Shown here one piece after another: positions 34,837-43,230 of a DNA stretch of 64,000 bases (positions within the stretch are counted from its first letter, which is position 1; each line of letters begins with the position of its first letter). Source of the DNA: an uncultured Eubacterium sp. (GTDB taxonomy: Bacteria > Bacillota > Clostridia > Lachnospirales > Lachnospiraceae); assembly GCA_910577295.1 (NCBI GenBank), contig CAJTLS010000005.1:83368-147367 (forward strand). The letters run 5' to 3'. The notes beneath the pieces are model-generated. The model saw only the letters and a list, made by a program, of their open reading frames with translations. It did not search any database and was not told the DNA's origin. Position numbers and translations under genes: made by a program.

Positions 34837-36198
34837 ATGTTAGAAAAAATATTTAGTTTAAACTCAAATAATACATCTTTCAGGACAGAGGTTGTCGGCG
34901 GCCTGACTACCTTTATGGCTATGGCTTACATTCTCGCTATCAATCCCGCTATCTTAAGCGCTGCCGGCATGGATTCGGACGCTGTACTTCTGGCAACCGC
35001 TCTGTCCGCTTTTATCGGATGTACCGCTATGGCGCTGCTCGCCAACTACCCGTTTGCTCTGGCTCCCGGCATGGGATTAAACGCCTATATGGCATACACC
35101 GTCTGCGGCTCCATGGGATATTCGTGGCAAATTGCTCTGTTGGCAGTTTTTGTAGAGGGTATTATCTTTCTCCTCCTCTCTCTGACAAATGTCCGCGAGG
35201 CGATATTCAACGCAATTCCCATGGAACTAAAAAAAGGCGTGAGCGCCGGTATCGGTCTGTTCATCGCCTTTATTGGTCTGCAGGGAGCCCATTTAGTCGT
35301 CAGTGATGAGACAACGCTTATCACCTATGTTAAATTCGCAAAGGATTTCCACACCATCGGCATAAGCGCCATACTCTGTCTGATTGGTCTGTTTTTCACG
35401 ATAATTCTTTATAGTAAACATATCAAAGGAGCCATTCTGGTCGGCATCTTTGCCACTTGGATTCTCGGCATGCTGTGTGAAGCAGCAGGCTTGTACCAAC
35501 CGGACGGAGCAAGCTTTCCCTCTCTGTATCCCGACTTTCACATGACCAGCTTATCTGCCTTAGGCAGTACGCTTGGCAAATGCTTTACGACTGACTTTCA
35601 ATCGGTAAGAATCCTTGACTTCATTGTCGTCGTCTTTGCCTTTCTGTTCGTAGATATCTTTGATACGCTCGGCACGCTAATCGGTGTAGCAACAAAATCG
35701 GATATGCTTGACGAAAATGGCAGGCTGCCGCGTATCAAACCGGTCCTGCTGGCCGATTCTTTCGCCACAACTGCCGGAGCCGTCCTCGGCACATCGACAA
35801 CTACAACATTCGTCGAATCAGCCGCCGGGGTCGCTGCTGGAGCTAAAACAGGCCTTGCCTCCGTGACAACCGGCCTGCTGTTCCTGTTTGCCATCCTTTT
35901 TTCTCCCATCTTCACAGCCATCCCAAACTTTGCCACAGCGCCGGCTCTCATTTTCGTAGGCTTCCTGATGATTTCTTCGCTTATCAACATCGATTTTGAT
36001 AACATAACCGAAGCTGTACCCGCCTATCTTGCGATGATTGCCATGCCGCTCACGTATAGCATTTCCGAAGGGATTGCTCTGGGTGTTATCTCCTATGTCG
36101 TCATTAACGTCTGCTGCGGTTACACCAAAAAGATAAATGTTTTCATGTATATACTCGCTATACTGTTCATCGGTAAATACGCTTTTCTGACGGTTTAA
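34837..36198 (+). CDS. AzgA-type purine (adenine/guanine/hypoxanthine) permease
   Basis: Inner membrane proton-coupled nucleobase transporter of the NCS2/AzgA group. The 453-residue product has 12-14 hydrophobic segments and the AzgA landmarks GGLTTFMAMAYILAINP, ANYPFALAPGMGLNAY, DIFDTLGTLIG and GTSTTTTFVESAAGVAAG. GGAAGG precedes the ATG at 34837; earlier in-frame ATGs or TTGs lack a Shine-Dalgarno. Exact purine is not determined. The stop codon lies inside the loop of a terminator hairpin shared with the convergent kinase gene. Confidence 0.93.
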   Translation: MLEKIFSLNSNNTSFRTEVVGGLTTFMAMAYILAINPAILSAAGMDSDAVLLATALSAFIGCTAMALLANYPFALAPGMGLNAYMAYTVCGSMGYSWQIALLAVFVEGIIFLLLSLTNVREAIFNAIPMELKKGVSAGIGLFIAFIGLQGAHLVVSDETTLITYVKFAKDFHTIGISAILCLIGLFFTIILYSKHIKGAILVGIFATWILGMLCEAAGLYQPDGASFPSLYPDFHMTSLSALGSTLGKCFTTDFQSVRILDFIVVVFAFLFVDIFDTLGTLIGVATKSDMLDENGRLPRIKPVLLADSFATTAGAVLGTSTTTTFVESAAGVAAGAKTGLASVTTGLLFLFAILFSPIFTAIPNFATAPALIFVGFLMISSLINIDFDNITEAVPAYLAMIAMPLTYSISEGIALGVISYVVINVCCGYTKKINVFMYILAILFIGKYAFLTV

Positions 36199-36212
36199 AG
36201 ACCGTCTTTTTT
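36189..36212 (+). terminator. terminator built into the permease stop codon
   Basis: GACGGT (36189-36194), loop TTTAAA containing the TAA stop, ACCGTC (36201-36206), then six T (36207-36212). The hairpin overlaps the last permease codons and the T tract encodes the Lys-Lys near the C terminus of the convergent kinase gene. Confidence 0.8.
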
Positions 36213-36746
36213 ACTCTGCCCGATTTCACGGCAGACAATATCCGTATCCGCATATTCTTCATCAATCAAAATATAGTTCGCCTTGTATTCCCGACATCTT
36301 TGCAACCGTTTTGCATTATCTTCGAGTACGGATTCGAATGTACAGTCCTCATCCTCCCCTCTGTCCTCGATTACGCCTGCAAATTTTTTGATATCTGCAA
36401 AATGAAGCTTAATGTACTTTTCACTCATCACGAGACAATAATAGCGGATATGACGCGAATATTCCTCATCAAAATAGTTCGTCCAGTCGTCTGGAATATA
36501 GCACCCCTCAACGATAAGATTTTGTTCGTTCTCAATCGCCGTCTTTATCATCTCGCAGACAATCGGCCACAGATATTCTGTCAACGCCTCCTCTTCACTC
36601 ACAGGCGTAAGCGATGTGTTTCCACTGCGAATTAAGCCCATCTTTAAATGGTCGATAGACAGATAGGGATATTTATATTGTTCCAATAATTTTTGTGAGA
36701 GAGCCGTCTTTCCCGTATGGGATGCTCCTGTAATTAAAACAATCAT
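36195..36746 (-). CDS. small P-loop kinase-like ATPase
   Basis: A 183-residue protein with Walker A GASHTGKTALS (about 8-18), a LID-like and substrate region (VEGCYIPDDW), and a C-terminal DEEYADTD. The fold resembles AAA_33/zeta-toxin and cytidylate- or adenylylsulfate-like kinases; substrate unknown. AGGAGG lies 8 nt before the ATG at 36746. The palindromic repeat at 36760-36828 ends directly against this Shine-Dalgarno. It overlaps the convergent permease gene by 4 nt. No antitoxin-like partner is seen. Confidence 0.75.
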   Translation of the reverse strand: MIVLITGASHTGKTALSQKLLEQYKYPYLSIDHLKMGLIRSGNTSLTPVSEEEALTEYLWPIVCEMIKTAIENEQNLIVEGCYIPDDWTNYFDEEYSRHIRYYCLVMSEKYIKLHFADIKKFAGVIEDRGEDEDCTFESVLEDNAKRLQRCREYKANYILIDEEYADTDIVCREIGQSKKDGL

Positions 36747-36759
36747 TTCTTTTCCTCCT

Positions 36760-36828
36760 AAAAAAGCGGCGTTTGCAATACACGCCGCTCCCAAAAACAC
36801 TTGGTGTTTTTCGCTCTGCACAGAACGC
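36760..36828 (-). repeat. copy of the modular palindromic repeat, also a terminator
   Basis: In plus orientation: A6, AGCGGCG (36765-36771), 11-nt loop, CGCCGCT (36783-36789), CCC, an 8-bp hairpin AAAAACAC-TTG-GTGTTTTT (36793-36811), then CGCTCTGCACAGAA. The order and the 11-nt loop match the units at 12239-12423, while the second hairpin has a different sequence. On the minus strand the first hairpin is followed by T5 and should terminate the amidohydrolase transcript; the T tract runs straight into the kinase Shine-Dalgarno. Confidence 0.75.
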
Positions 36829-36829
36829 T

Positions 36830-37651
36830 TTACAAACCGATAATGTTCTCAAAATTACCGTGAAAGATCTGCTCTTTTTCCTGTTCCGTCAAATCTGTAT
36901 TCTCTAGCCACTCAATCGCTTCTTTTTGACCGCTCCACGGACTGTCCGTTCCGAAAAGTATTCGCTCGGCGCCCAGCGTGCGCACGAGACCGACAAACCT
37001 CTCCGGCGTCAGCATGCCCTGAACGCCCTGTATAAAATCTTCCGAAAACGCTGTGTCAAAATATACTGGCAACGCTGACAACTGCTCGTGAACCTCATCC
37101 CACAGACGCCATCCGCCCATGTGCGCCAGAATTATTTTATCCGACTGCGTATCCTCTACAACTTCAATTACATGCTCCGGCCGACAGTGAATCGGGTCGG
37201 GAAGTCCGATATCCTCTCCCGCATGCACCATTAAAAACAATCCCAATTCTGTGGCCTCTGCAACAATTCGCTTATATCGGATATCATCAAAAAATGTTTC
37301 CTGATAATCAGGATGAAGTTTCACCCCTTTTAACCCCGATTCTTTCACACGGCGCAGCACTTCTTTATAATTGTCCGTGTCCGGATGAATGCCGCCAAAC
37401 GACAAAAGTCCTGTCTCCTTTGCCGTGGCATTCGTGCGGGCAGCCTCTTCGTTGATGGTATCTACCTGTTTTGCCGAAGTCGCTACCGGAAGCAGAAGCG
37501 AATAATCTACTCCCGATTCTTTCATCGAAGCAATCAATCCGTCCCGCGCGCCGTTCGTCTTTGCCGGGATCCCCGAGCATGCCTCTAACTTCGCCACTGC
37601 TTTCGCCGCAATTTTATCCGGGTAAATATGGGTATGAACATCAATAATCAT
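36830..37651 (-). CDS. amidohydrolase 2 family metalloenzyme
   Basis: TIM-barrel hydrolase or decarboxylase related to ACMSD. The 273-residue product has metal ligands in IDVHTHIYP (HxH at the N terminus), His in MVHAGED, His in ILAHMGGW, and Asp in FGTDSPWSG. Substrate cannot be read. The ATG at 37651 is one codon after a TTG; AGGGGG is upstream. It lies 15 nt after iorB, so it may be co-expressed with arylpyruvate:ferredoxin oxidoreductase, but a functional link is only suggested. Confidence 0.85.
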   Translation of the reverse strand: MIIDVHTHIYPDKIAAKAVAKLEACSGIPAKTNGARDGLIASMKESGVDYSLLLPVATSAKQVDTINEEAARTNATAKETGLLSFGGIHPDTDNYKEVLRRVKESGLKGVKLHPDYQETFFDDIRYKRIVAEATELGLFLMVHAGEDIGLPDPIHCRPEHVIEVVEDTQSDKIILAHMGGWRLWDEVHEQLSALPVYFDTAFSEDFIQGVQGMLTPERFVGLVRTLGAERILFGTDSPWSGQKEAIEWLENTDLTEQEKEQIFHGNFENIIGL

Positions 37652-37666
37652 CAAATGTCCGCCCCC

Positions 37667-38236
37667 TTACTTTTCGTATCCGGTAAGAAATCCTTTTTGA
37701 TTCAATTCCACCGTCTTCGGCGGTACGGTAGCCGCGATTACTTCCAACCACTGCTCTTTGTCAAAGTCCATGCTTTTGGCCGCCACACCGAGAATAATTG
37801 TATTAAAGACTCTGGCATTTCCCAGTTTTTTTGCCTCCGCCATCGCATCAATCGATACGACACGATACTTTTCTTTCAATGTATCCAGTATATTTTCTGG
37901 ATATTCCGCCATTCCCGTCACTACTGTCATCGGGTCCATACGTTGGTCATTCACAATCATTACGCCATCTTCTTTGAGAAAATGGGCGTAACGCATAGCT
38001 TCTAATTTTTCAAAGGCAATGAGAACATCTGCCTGCCCTTCTTCGACGATTGGCTCATATACTTTATCGCCATAGCGTACAAACGTTACCACGCTGCCCC
38101 CGCGCTGTGCCATCCCGTGAACTTCGCTTAACTTTACATCATATCCGGCTGCCTGAATGATTCCGCCAAGCACCCGACTCGTCAGAAGCGTTCCCTGTCC
38201 ACCGACACCAACAATCATTATATTTTTCGTTTCCAT
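37667..38236 (-). CDS. iorB: indolepyruvate:ferredoxin oxidoreductase beta subunit
   Basis: Gamma-domain subunit of the enzyme that oxidatively decarboxylates arylpyruvates to aryl-acetyl-CoA with ferredoxin reduction. The 189-residue product shows VGVGGQGTLLTSRVLG at the N terminus and SEVHGMAQRGGSV, both typical of the POR gamma-like domain. GAGGTAGAG precedes the ATG. It follows iorA by 28 nt. Confidence 0.95.
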   Translation of the reverse strand: METKNIMIVGVGGQGTLLTSRVLGGIIQAAGYDVKLSEVHGMAQRGGSVVTFVRYGDKVYEPIVEEGQADVLIAFEKLEAMRYAHFLKEDGVMIVNDQRMDPMTVVTGMAEYPENILDTLKEKYRVVSIDAMAEAKKLGNARVFNTIILGVAAKSMDFDKEQWLEVIAATVPPKTVELNQKGFLTGYEK

Positions 38237-38264
38237 ATATCTCTACCTCGCTTTTTGCACCTTA

Positions 38265-40004
38265 CTAACGCGCCACACAATCAATGGCATCAAATTTACA
38301 TAACTGTTTGCAAAGACCGCAGCCATTACACATTGTCTCATCAATGGAAATCGTTCCATCGTCATTTTTTGTAAGAGCCGGACAACCCGGTTTTAAACAC
38401 ATCCCGCACTTCTTACATTTGTCGCTGTCTGGCACGCACTTGTTCGGGAATGATACCCCTTTTAACAGCGCGCACGGTGCGCATGCGATGATAACGGACA
38501 CTTCATCTTCGGCAATCTCTTCCTTTATTGTCTTTTCTAATGTTTCAATATCAAAAACATCAACTTCTACTACATTCTTTACACCAATGGACTTACATAT
38601 GTGGTAAATACTCATCGCCGGAACTTCCTGCCCCATCAGTGTTTTTCCTGTGGCAGCATGGTCTTGATGTCCGGTCATACCAGTCGTGGAATTATCCATA
38701 ATGATTACTGTTCCCGTACCCTGATTATATACCATATTCATCAATGAATTAATTCCGGTGTGCATAAACGTGGAGTCCCCAATCACCGCAACCCAATTCT
38801 TAATATATTCGCTGCCATGTGCTTTTTCCATTCCGTGCAAAGTTGAAATACTGGCTCCCATACATACCGTTGTATCTATAACATTCAGCGGCGGCACAGC
38901 TCCGAGTGTATAACAGCCGATATCCCCTGCTGCATGAATTTTTAATTTATTTAACACAGAGAAAGTTGACCTGTGCGGACAGCCCGGACACAAAATCGGC
39001 GGACGGGCCGGAAGTCCTTCATAAGCATCGGTTTCTACTTTCTCTGAAAGAATCTTCTCACGTAGAAGGTTGGCGCTATACTCACCCTGTCGAGTAAATA
39101 GCTCTTTGCCAATACATGAAATCCCCCAAGCTTTTACCTGTTCTTCGATAACCGGTTCCAGTTCTTCAAAAATGTATAATGTATCAACTTTCGACGCAAA
39201 TTCTTCTATAAGCTTTTTTGGTAATGGATGTACCATACCAAGTTTCAGTACAGAAGCATTCGGAAATACTTCCTTGACATACTGATACGGAATCCCGCTT
39301 GTGATAAAACCGATTGAGGTATCGTTATATTCCGCCCGATTTATGGCAAAGTCACAGCCATCCTCCATCAGACGATTCATGCGGTCCTCAACATGAAGAT
39401 GACGCTTAATCGCGTTGGCAGGCATCATAACATTTTTGCCCGCATTTCTCTCATACGGCTTATCCTCCGGTACAACGCGCTCTTCCAGCGTTACCGGCCC
39501 CTGAGAATGCGCCAGTCTCGTCGTTGTGCGCAAAATGACAGGTGTATCGTACTCTTCACTGATGCGGTACGCTTCTTTCACAAAATCCTTTGCTTCCTGA
39601 CTGTCGGATGGCTCTAACACAGGCACAAGGGCTGCCCGTGCAACACAACGAGTATCTTGCTCATTTTGCGAGCTGTACAGGCCGGGGTCGTCTGCCACGA
39701 CAATCATCAGTCCGCCATGCGCTCCTATGTAAGACACCGTATATAACGGGTCGCTTGCTACATTCAGGCCGACATGCTTCATCGAAGCCATGGCGCGGAC
39801 ACCGCTCATAGACGCCCCGATTGCTACCTCTGTTGCCACTTTTTCATTTGGCGACCACTCGCAGTAAATCTCGTCATAAGTTACAATATTTTCACTTATC
39901 TCCGTACTCGGCGTACCCGGATAAGCAGCAGAAACCTTTACGCCGGCTTCGTAAGCTCCCCGGGCGATGGCTTCATTTCCAAGCATAATCTTTGTTTCTG
40001 ACAT
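38265..40004 (-). CDS. iorA: indolepyruvate:ferredoxin oxidoreductase alpha subunit
   Basis: Catalytic subunit with thiamine diphosphate. The 579-residue product has the POR domain (NEAIARGAYEAGV, AAYPGTPSTEI), a TPP-binding domain with CPGCPHR, GDIGCYTLG and IGDSTFMHTGINS followed by the Asn of IIMDNSTTGMTG, and a C-terminal ferredoxin module with CKKCGMCLKPGCP and CNGCGLCKQLC. Cytosolic; used in fermentation of aromatic amino acids. GAGGGAAAG precedes the ATG. Confidence 0.97.
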   Translation of the reverse strand: MSETKIMLGNEAIARGAYEAGVKVSAAYPGTPSTEISENIVTYDEIYCEWSPNEKVATEVAIGASMSGVRAMASMKHVGLNVASDPLYTVSYIGAHGGLMIVVADDPGLYSSQNEQDTRCVARAALVPVLEPSDSQEAKDFVKEAYRISEEYDTPVILRTTTRLAHSQGPVTLEERVVPEDKPYERNAGKNVMMPANAIKRHLHVEDRMNRLMEDGCDFAINRAEYNDTSIGFITSGIPYQYVKEVFPNASVLKLGMVHPLPKKLIEEFASKVDTLYIFEELEPVIEEQVKAWGISCIGKELFTRQGEYSANLLREKILSEKVETDAYEGLPARPPILCPGCPHRSTFSVLNKLKIHAAGDIGCYTLGAVPPLNVIDTTVCMGASISTLHGMEKAHGSEYIKNWVAVIGDSTFMHTGINSLMNMVYNQGTGTVIIMDNSTTGMTGHQDHAATGKTLMGQEVPAMSIYHICKSIGVKNVVEVDVFDIETLEKTIKEEIAEDEVSVIIACAPCALLKGVSFPNKCVPDSDKCKKCGMCLKPGCPALTKNDDGTISIDETMCNGCGLCKQLCKFDAIDCVAR

Positions 40005-40061
40005 CTCTTTCCCTCATTTCTATTTTGTATCCATTCAGGGCGGCATCCTGCGCCCCACATC

Positions 40062-40090
40062 ATATTATCACAGAAAAGAAATTCGCGCAA
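40062..40090 (-). promoter_or_regulatory. iorA promoter
   Basis: On the minus strand TTGCGC (40090-40085), a 17-bp spacer and TAATAT (40067-40062) with TG in the extended -10 position. A short G/C-rich inverted repeat (GGGCG arms) lies in the leader at about 40037-40055. Confidence 0.5.
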
Positions 40091-40119
40091 ATGCAACATT
40101 TTTTTCTGTTTCCTGCATT

Positions 40120-41043
40120 TTAACGACGCATATATACATTCTTCTGGTTTTTGCCGACATCTTCTACCTGAAGCTCCCGAATACTTTGTACCAACTTTTG
40201 GAACGTGGCATAACCAAGCTTCTTTACTTTAAAATTCGGATAATGATCATGTACCTTCTGTGCCAGTTGACCGATATCAATGCCGGTAACGCCCGCTTTT
40301 TCCACCGTTTTTATCATCAGTTCCTCAATCTCTTTGGCGTCGCTTTTGAGGATGACATTGACGCTTGTATGATTACGCCGCAATTCAAAATTGTCCAAAT
40401 CCTCTATAAAGCGGGAAAGCGAACTGTAACCGTAATTGCGCACGTCGAAGTCCGAATATTTTTTCACTAATGCGCTTCCAATCTCTCCCAAACCTGTTTC
40501 TTTTCCATTATTTTCATTAGTAGTAATAATTTCTAATATGGCGTCTGATAATTTCTTTTTGGATACTACATTTTTCTTTTCTTTCTTTTCTTCTCCCCTG
40601 TCTGTGTCTCCCTCAATAAGAAGTTCAATATTAGTAAAGACAGAGCAGGCGCCCCGAAACGATTTTGGCGTCTTACTTTCCCCCATTCCGATAACTTCCA
40701 TACCTGATTCGCGCAGCCGGCTTGCCAGCCGCGTAAAATCCCCGTCCGAGGATACGATACAAAATCCCTCTACATTTGCAGTATAGAGAATATCCATGGC
40801 ATCAATAATCAGCGCCGAATCGGTTGCGTTTTTCCCCGTCGTATTCCGAAACTGCTGTATCGGCGTAATGGAACGCTCCGCCAGTTCACTCTTCCACTTA
40901 TTCATATGGTGGTCCGTAAAATCCCCATAAATCCGGCGGTAAGTAGCCACGCCATGACGTGTCATCTCATCTAAAATACAGTCAATATACTTTGCTGATA
41001 TATTGTCTGAGTCAATTAATAAAGCAAAACGTTTGTCACTCAT
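40120..41043 (-). CDS. NYN nuclease-like protein with two OST-HTH/LOTUS domains
   Basis: Predicted RNA-binding protein with a PIN-like NYN domain (LabA/DUF88). Of 307 residues, about 1-145 form the NYN domain with acidic positions in ALLIDSDNIS, DSALIIDAMD and IVSSDGDFTRL. After a Lys/Glu-rich linker come two LOTUS-like winged helices (about 160-235 and 240-305; the paired YGYSSLSRFIEDL and LGYATFQKLVQSI mark them). These domains bind RNA or G-quadruplex RNA in other systems. The acidic site suggests nuclease activity, untested. GGAGG lies 9 nt before the ATG at 41043. It has its own promoter and lies downstream of the DUF262 gene. Confidence 0.85.
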   Translation of the reverse strand: MSDKRFALLIDSDNISAKYIDCILDEMTRHGVATYRRIYGDFTDHHMNKWKSELAERSITPIQQFRNTTGKNATDSALIIDAMDILYTANVEGFCIVSSDGDFTRLASRLRESGMEVIGMGESKTPKSFRGACSVFTNIELLIEGDTDRGEEKKEKKNVVSKKKLSDAILEIITTNENNGKETGLGEIGSALVKKYSDFDVRNYGYSSLSRFIEDLDNFELRRNHTSVNVILKSDAKEIEELMIKTVEKAGVTGIDIGQLAQKVHDHYPNFKVKKLGYATFQKLVQSIRELQVEDVGKNQKNVYMRR

Positions 41044-41093
41044 TCTCATAAACCTCCATTATAAACAAAAGCCTGTCAGGCTAACACCATTTT

Positions 41094-41122
41094 ATTATAT
41101 CACAAGTCAGTGATATATCCAA
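41094..41122 (-). promoter_or_regulatory. promoter of the NYN/LOTUS gene
   Basis: On the minus strand TTGGAT (41122-41117), a 17-bp spacer and perfect TATAAT (41099-41094) with TG in the extended -10 position. A small AGCC-N5-GGCT hairpin lies in the leader. Confidence 0.6.
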
Positions 41123-41133
41123 TGGAAACGCAA

Positions 41134-43230
41134 TTATACACTATCTTCGGTTCGCACTGGAATTTCTGCCGGAATCTCACGCCCGTCTACAGCAAAACTC
41201 ACATAAATCAGCCTATCCATCTGCTCTTTATTCAAACTGAACCCCCATCGGGTTTCCATAAACCGAAAGAGTTTCTTACTGCGCGCGTAAATGTCTTCTG
41301 CTGTCCATTCACTATTCCCAGCTACTTCAATTTCAGAATGACAACCATTTTCATAACCACGTCTTCCGGCTTTGGTTATTTTTTTATCATGGAAACTATC
41401 ATTCTGCAAACTGGAGTTTACGCTCTGTGACAATGGCAACAAGTTGCCCAACGCACCTGCCAGCATTTCTTTTTCTTCATCTGTAAATTGGCGGTATTGA
41501 TTCTGCCAGTAATACTTTGACGGTGTCTGAGGAAGAATATGTTCAATGGAAACCTTGTCCTTTTCTGTTTTCGTAAACATCTCCCAACTGCCAATACGGT
41601 CTATATTATTCTTTTGCGCAAGACTGGTTTCATATTCATATAGGAAATATCGAATAGGATTCCAGTAGTAAAAACCTCCTCCTTGCGAAAAACACTTTTC
41701 AATTTTTGTAACAAAATTCGGAAGCGCATATTCAATATTGATATCTGTCGTTTCAATAATATCTGACACCAAATCTTCCAGCTCCATTTCTTTCAAATAC
41801 AGACAACGTGACGCGCGATAATATTCACTACTACAGTATGAAGCATTAAAGTTGCCAAGTCTGAAACAAATAAAGATAAAACGCTCTATTGCTTTGAATG
41901 CCTCAACACGCTCTTTAGCTTTAAAATCACGTCTGCTGATGATAACTGTTACTAATGGACGAAAATACCCTATACCGATACGATTCAACTTATCTACCCA
42001 TATCTGCTCGGCCTTGGTAAGGTTTTCACTCTGATTTGGAAAAAAAGTATCATACCAGTATTTAGCCATATTTTTAAGGCTTTTTACATAGTCCGCAATC
42101 TCGGTAGATGCAAGCTTAGAAACTTCTATTGTTTCCTGCCCTCTTTCACAGGAAACATCATCCTCTTCGTAATCTTCGTCTATTATATAATCTTCAGGCA
42201 TTTCACTCATCAAAGCTGTTTTCTTCTTAAATATATTTTGGGCAGAGAACTTATCCAGCAGGAAACGAATATAATCGTTACCTTTCTTTCTGGAGTAGGT
42301 AAAATATATCGTCCAATGTGCTCTTAAAAATTCATCATCCGAAAGAGAAATATTCTTATTTTTGCCAAGTTGAAAATATACTTCTTTCCATGCATCATTT
42401 ATCTGTTTTCTCAAATGAGCCTTTTCCATCTCATCAAACTCCTCATCCGTATATAAGGTGGTCAAATAAATAAGCCTGTTTTTGAGCAATTCCAAATTTG
42501 TCAATTTCTTTCCTCGGTTATTCATTGTTTCAAATGCCATGAACACGTCATAATCATCATCAATTTCATGTATATTGAACATCAGATCTCGTGTTAGTTT
42601 CAAATAGATATTGCTAATTCCATCCATGCCCTCTGTCTCATAAAGAGCAGTTAGATTTTTTCTGAAAAATTTTTTTGCAAATTTTAAATTTTTAGTGTAA
42701 TAGGTCTCATTTACAGAGCCGGAATAAGGCTCACCAAAAATCTTATATCTTAAATAATTTGCACTCGGGTTATCCACCTCATAACCGAACAGATATGTAG
42801 TAATCTGATACACAGGCGGTCTGCTTTGGTAGATGTACTTTGCTACAACATCTTTCAAAGTATCATAACCCAACACAATTTCATCATCCTTTTTTCCTCT
42901 GTTTTCATCCAGTTCTCGTACAAAACAAATAATTTCATTCAATAAAATCACAAACGTGGTCAAACGCTGCTGGCCATCTACAATATGACAAGCCTTAAAG
43001 CCTTTATCCACCATCCAAAGGTCTGAACCCCAGTCTTTTGTCTCTTTTGTTCCGAGAGGCTTCAACGACAAGAGACCTATATAATGATATCTGCCCTGCT
43101 GTAAATTAATCAGGTCGTCCCAAAAATCTACAAGCTGAGGCTGTAACCATGCATAGCCTCTCTGATAATCTGGTATTCTAAACAATCTATTCTGAAATAA
43201 CAGCGATAACGGTTGTAGTTCATTTGCCAT
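41134..43230 (-). CDS. DUF262-DUF1524 (GmrSD-like) protein, probable modification-dependent nuclease
   Basis: A single 698-residue chain joining a DUF262 ParB-like NTPase-type domain and a DUF1524 His-Me/HNH-type nuclease domain, the layout of GmrS and GmrD fused. N-terminal marks: IPDYQRGYAW (about 19-28) and HIVDGQQRLTT (about 84-93). C-terminal marks: SIEHILPQTP near 560, LGNLLPLSQSVN and SFHDKK. Relatives are type IV restriction enzymes that cut modified phage DNA, but many members are untested. Base composition looks more A/T-rich than its neighbours. Its start overlaps the folA 3' end by 11 nt. No methylase or other defence gene adjoins. Confidence 0.85.
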   Translation of the reverse strand: MANELQPLSLLFQNRLFRIPDYQRGYAWLQPQLVDFWDDLINLQQGRYHYIGLLSLKPLGTKETKDWGSDLWMVDKGFKACHIVDGQQRLTTFVILLNEIICFVRELDENRGKKDDEIVLGYDTLKDVVAKYIYQSRPPVYQITTYLFGYEVDNPSANYLRYKIFGEPYSGSVNETYYTKNLKFAKKFFRKNLTALYETEGMDGISNIYLKLTRDLMFNIHEIDDDYDVFMAFETMNNRGKKLTNLELLKNRLIYLTTLYTDEEFDEMEKAHLRKQINDAWKEVYFQLGKNKNISLSDDEFLRAHWTIYFTYSRKKGNDYIRFLLDKFSAQNIFKKKTALMSEMPEDYIIDEDYEEDDVSCERGQETIEVSKLASTEIADYVKSLKNMAKYWYDTFFPNQSENLTKAEQIWVDKLNRIGIGYFRPLVTVIISRRDFKAKERVEAFKAIERFIFICFRLGNFNASYCSSEYYRASRCLYLKEMELEDLVSDIIETTDINIEYALPNFVTKIEKCFSQGGGFYYWNPIRYFLYEYETSLAQKNNIDRIGSWEMFTKTEKDKVSIEHILPQTPSKYYWQNQYRQFTDEEKEMLAGALGNLLPLSQSVNSSLQNDSFHDKKITKAGRRGYENGCHSEIEVAGNSEWTAEDIYARSKKLFRFMETRWGFSLNKEQMDRLIYVSFAVDGREIPAEIPVRTEDSV

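Noticed and set aside
36195..36746. P-loop kinase considered as a zeta toxin of a toxin-antitoxin pair
   Set aside because: No small antitoxin gene adjoins it, and the neighbours are an amidohydrolase and a permease. Walker A alone does not support toxin function.
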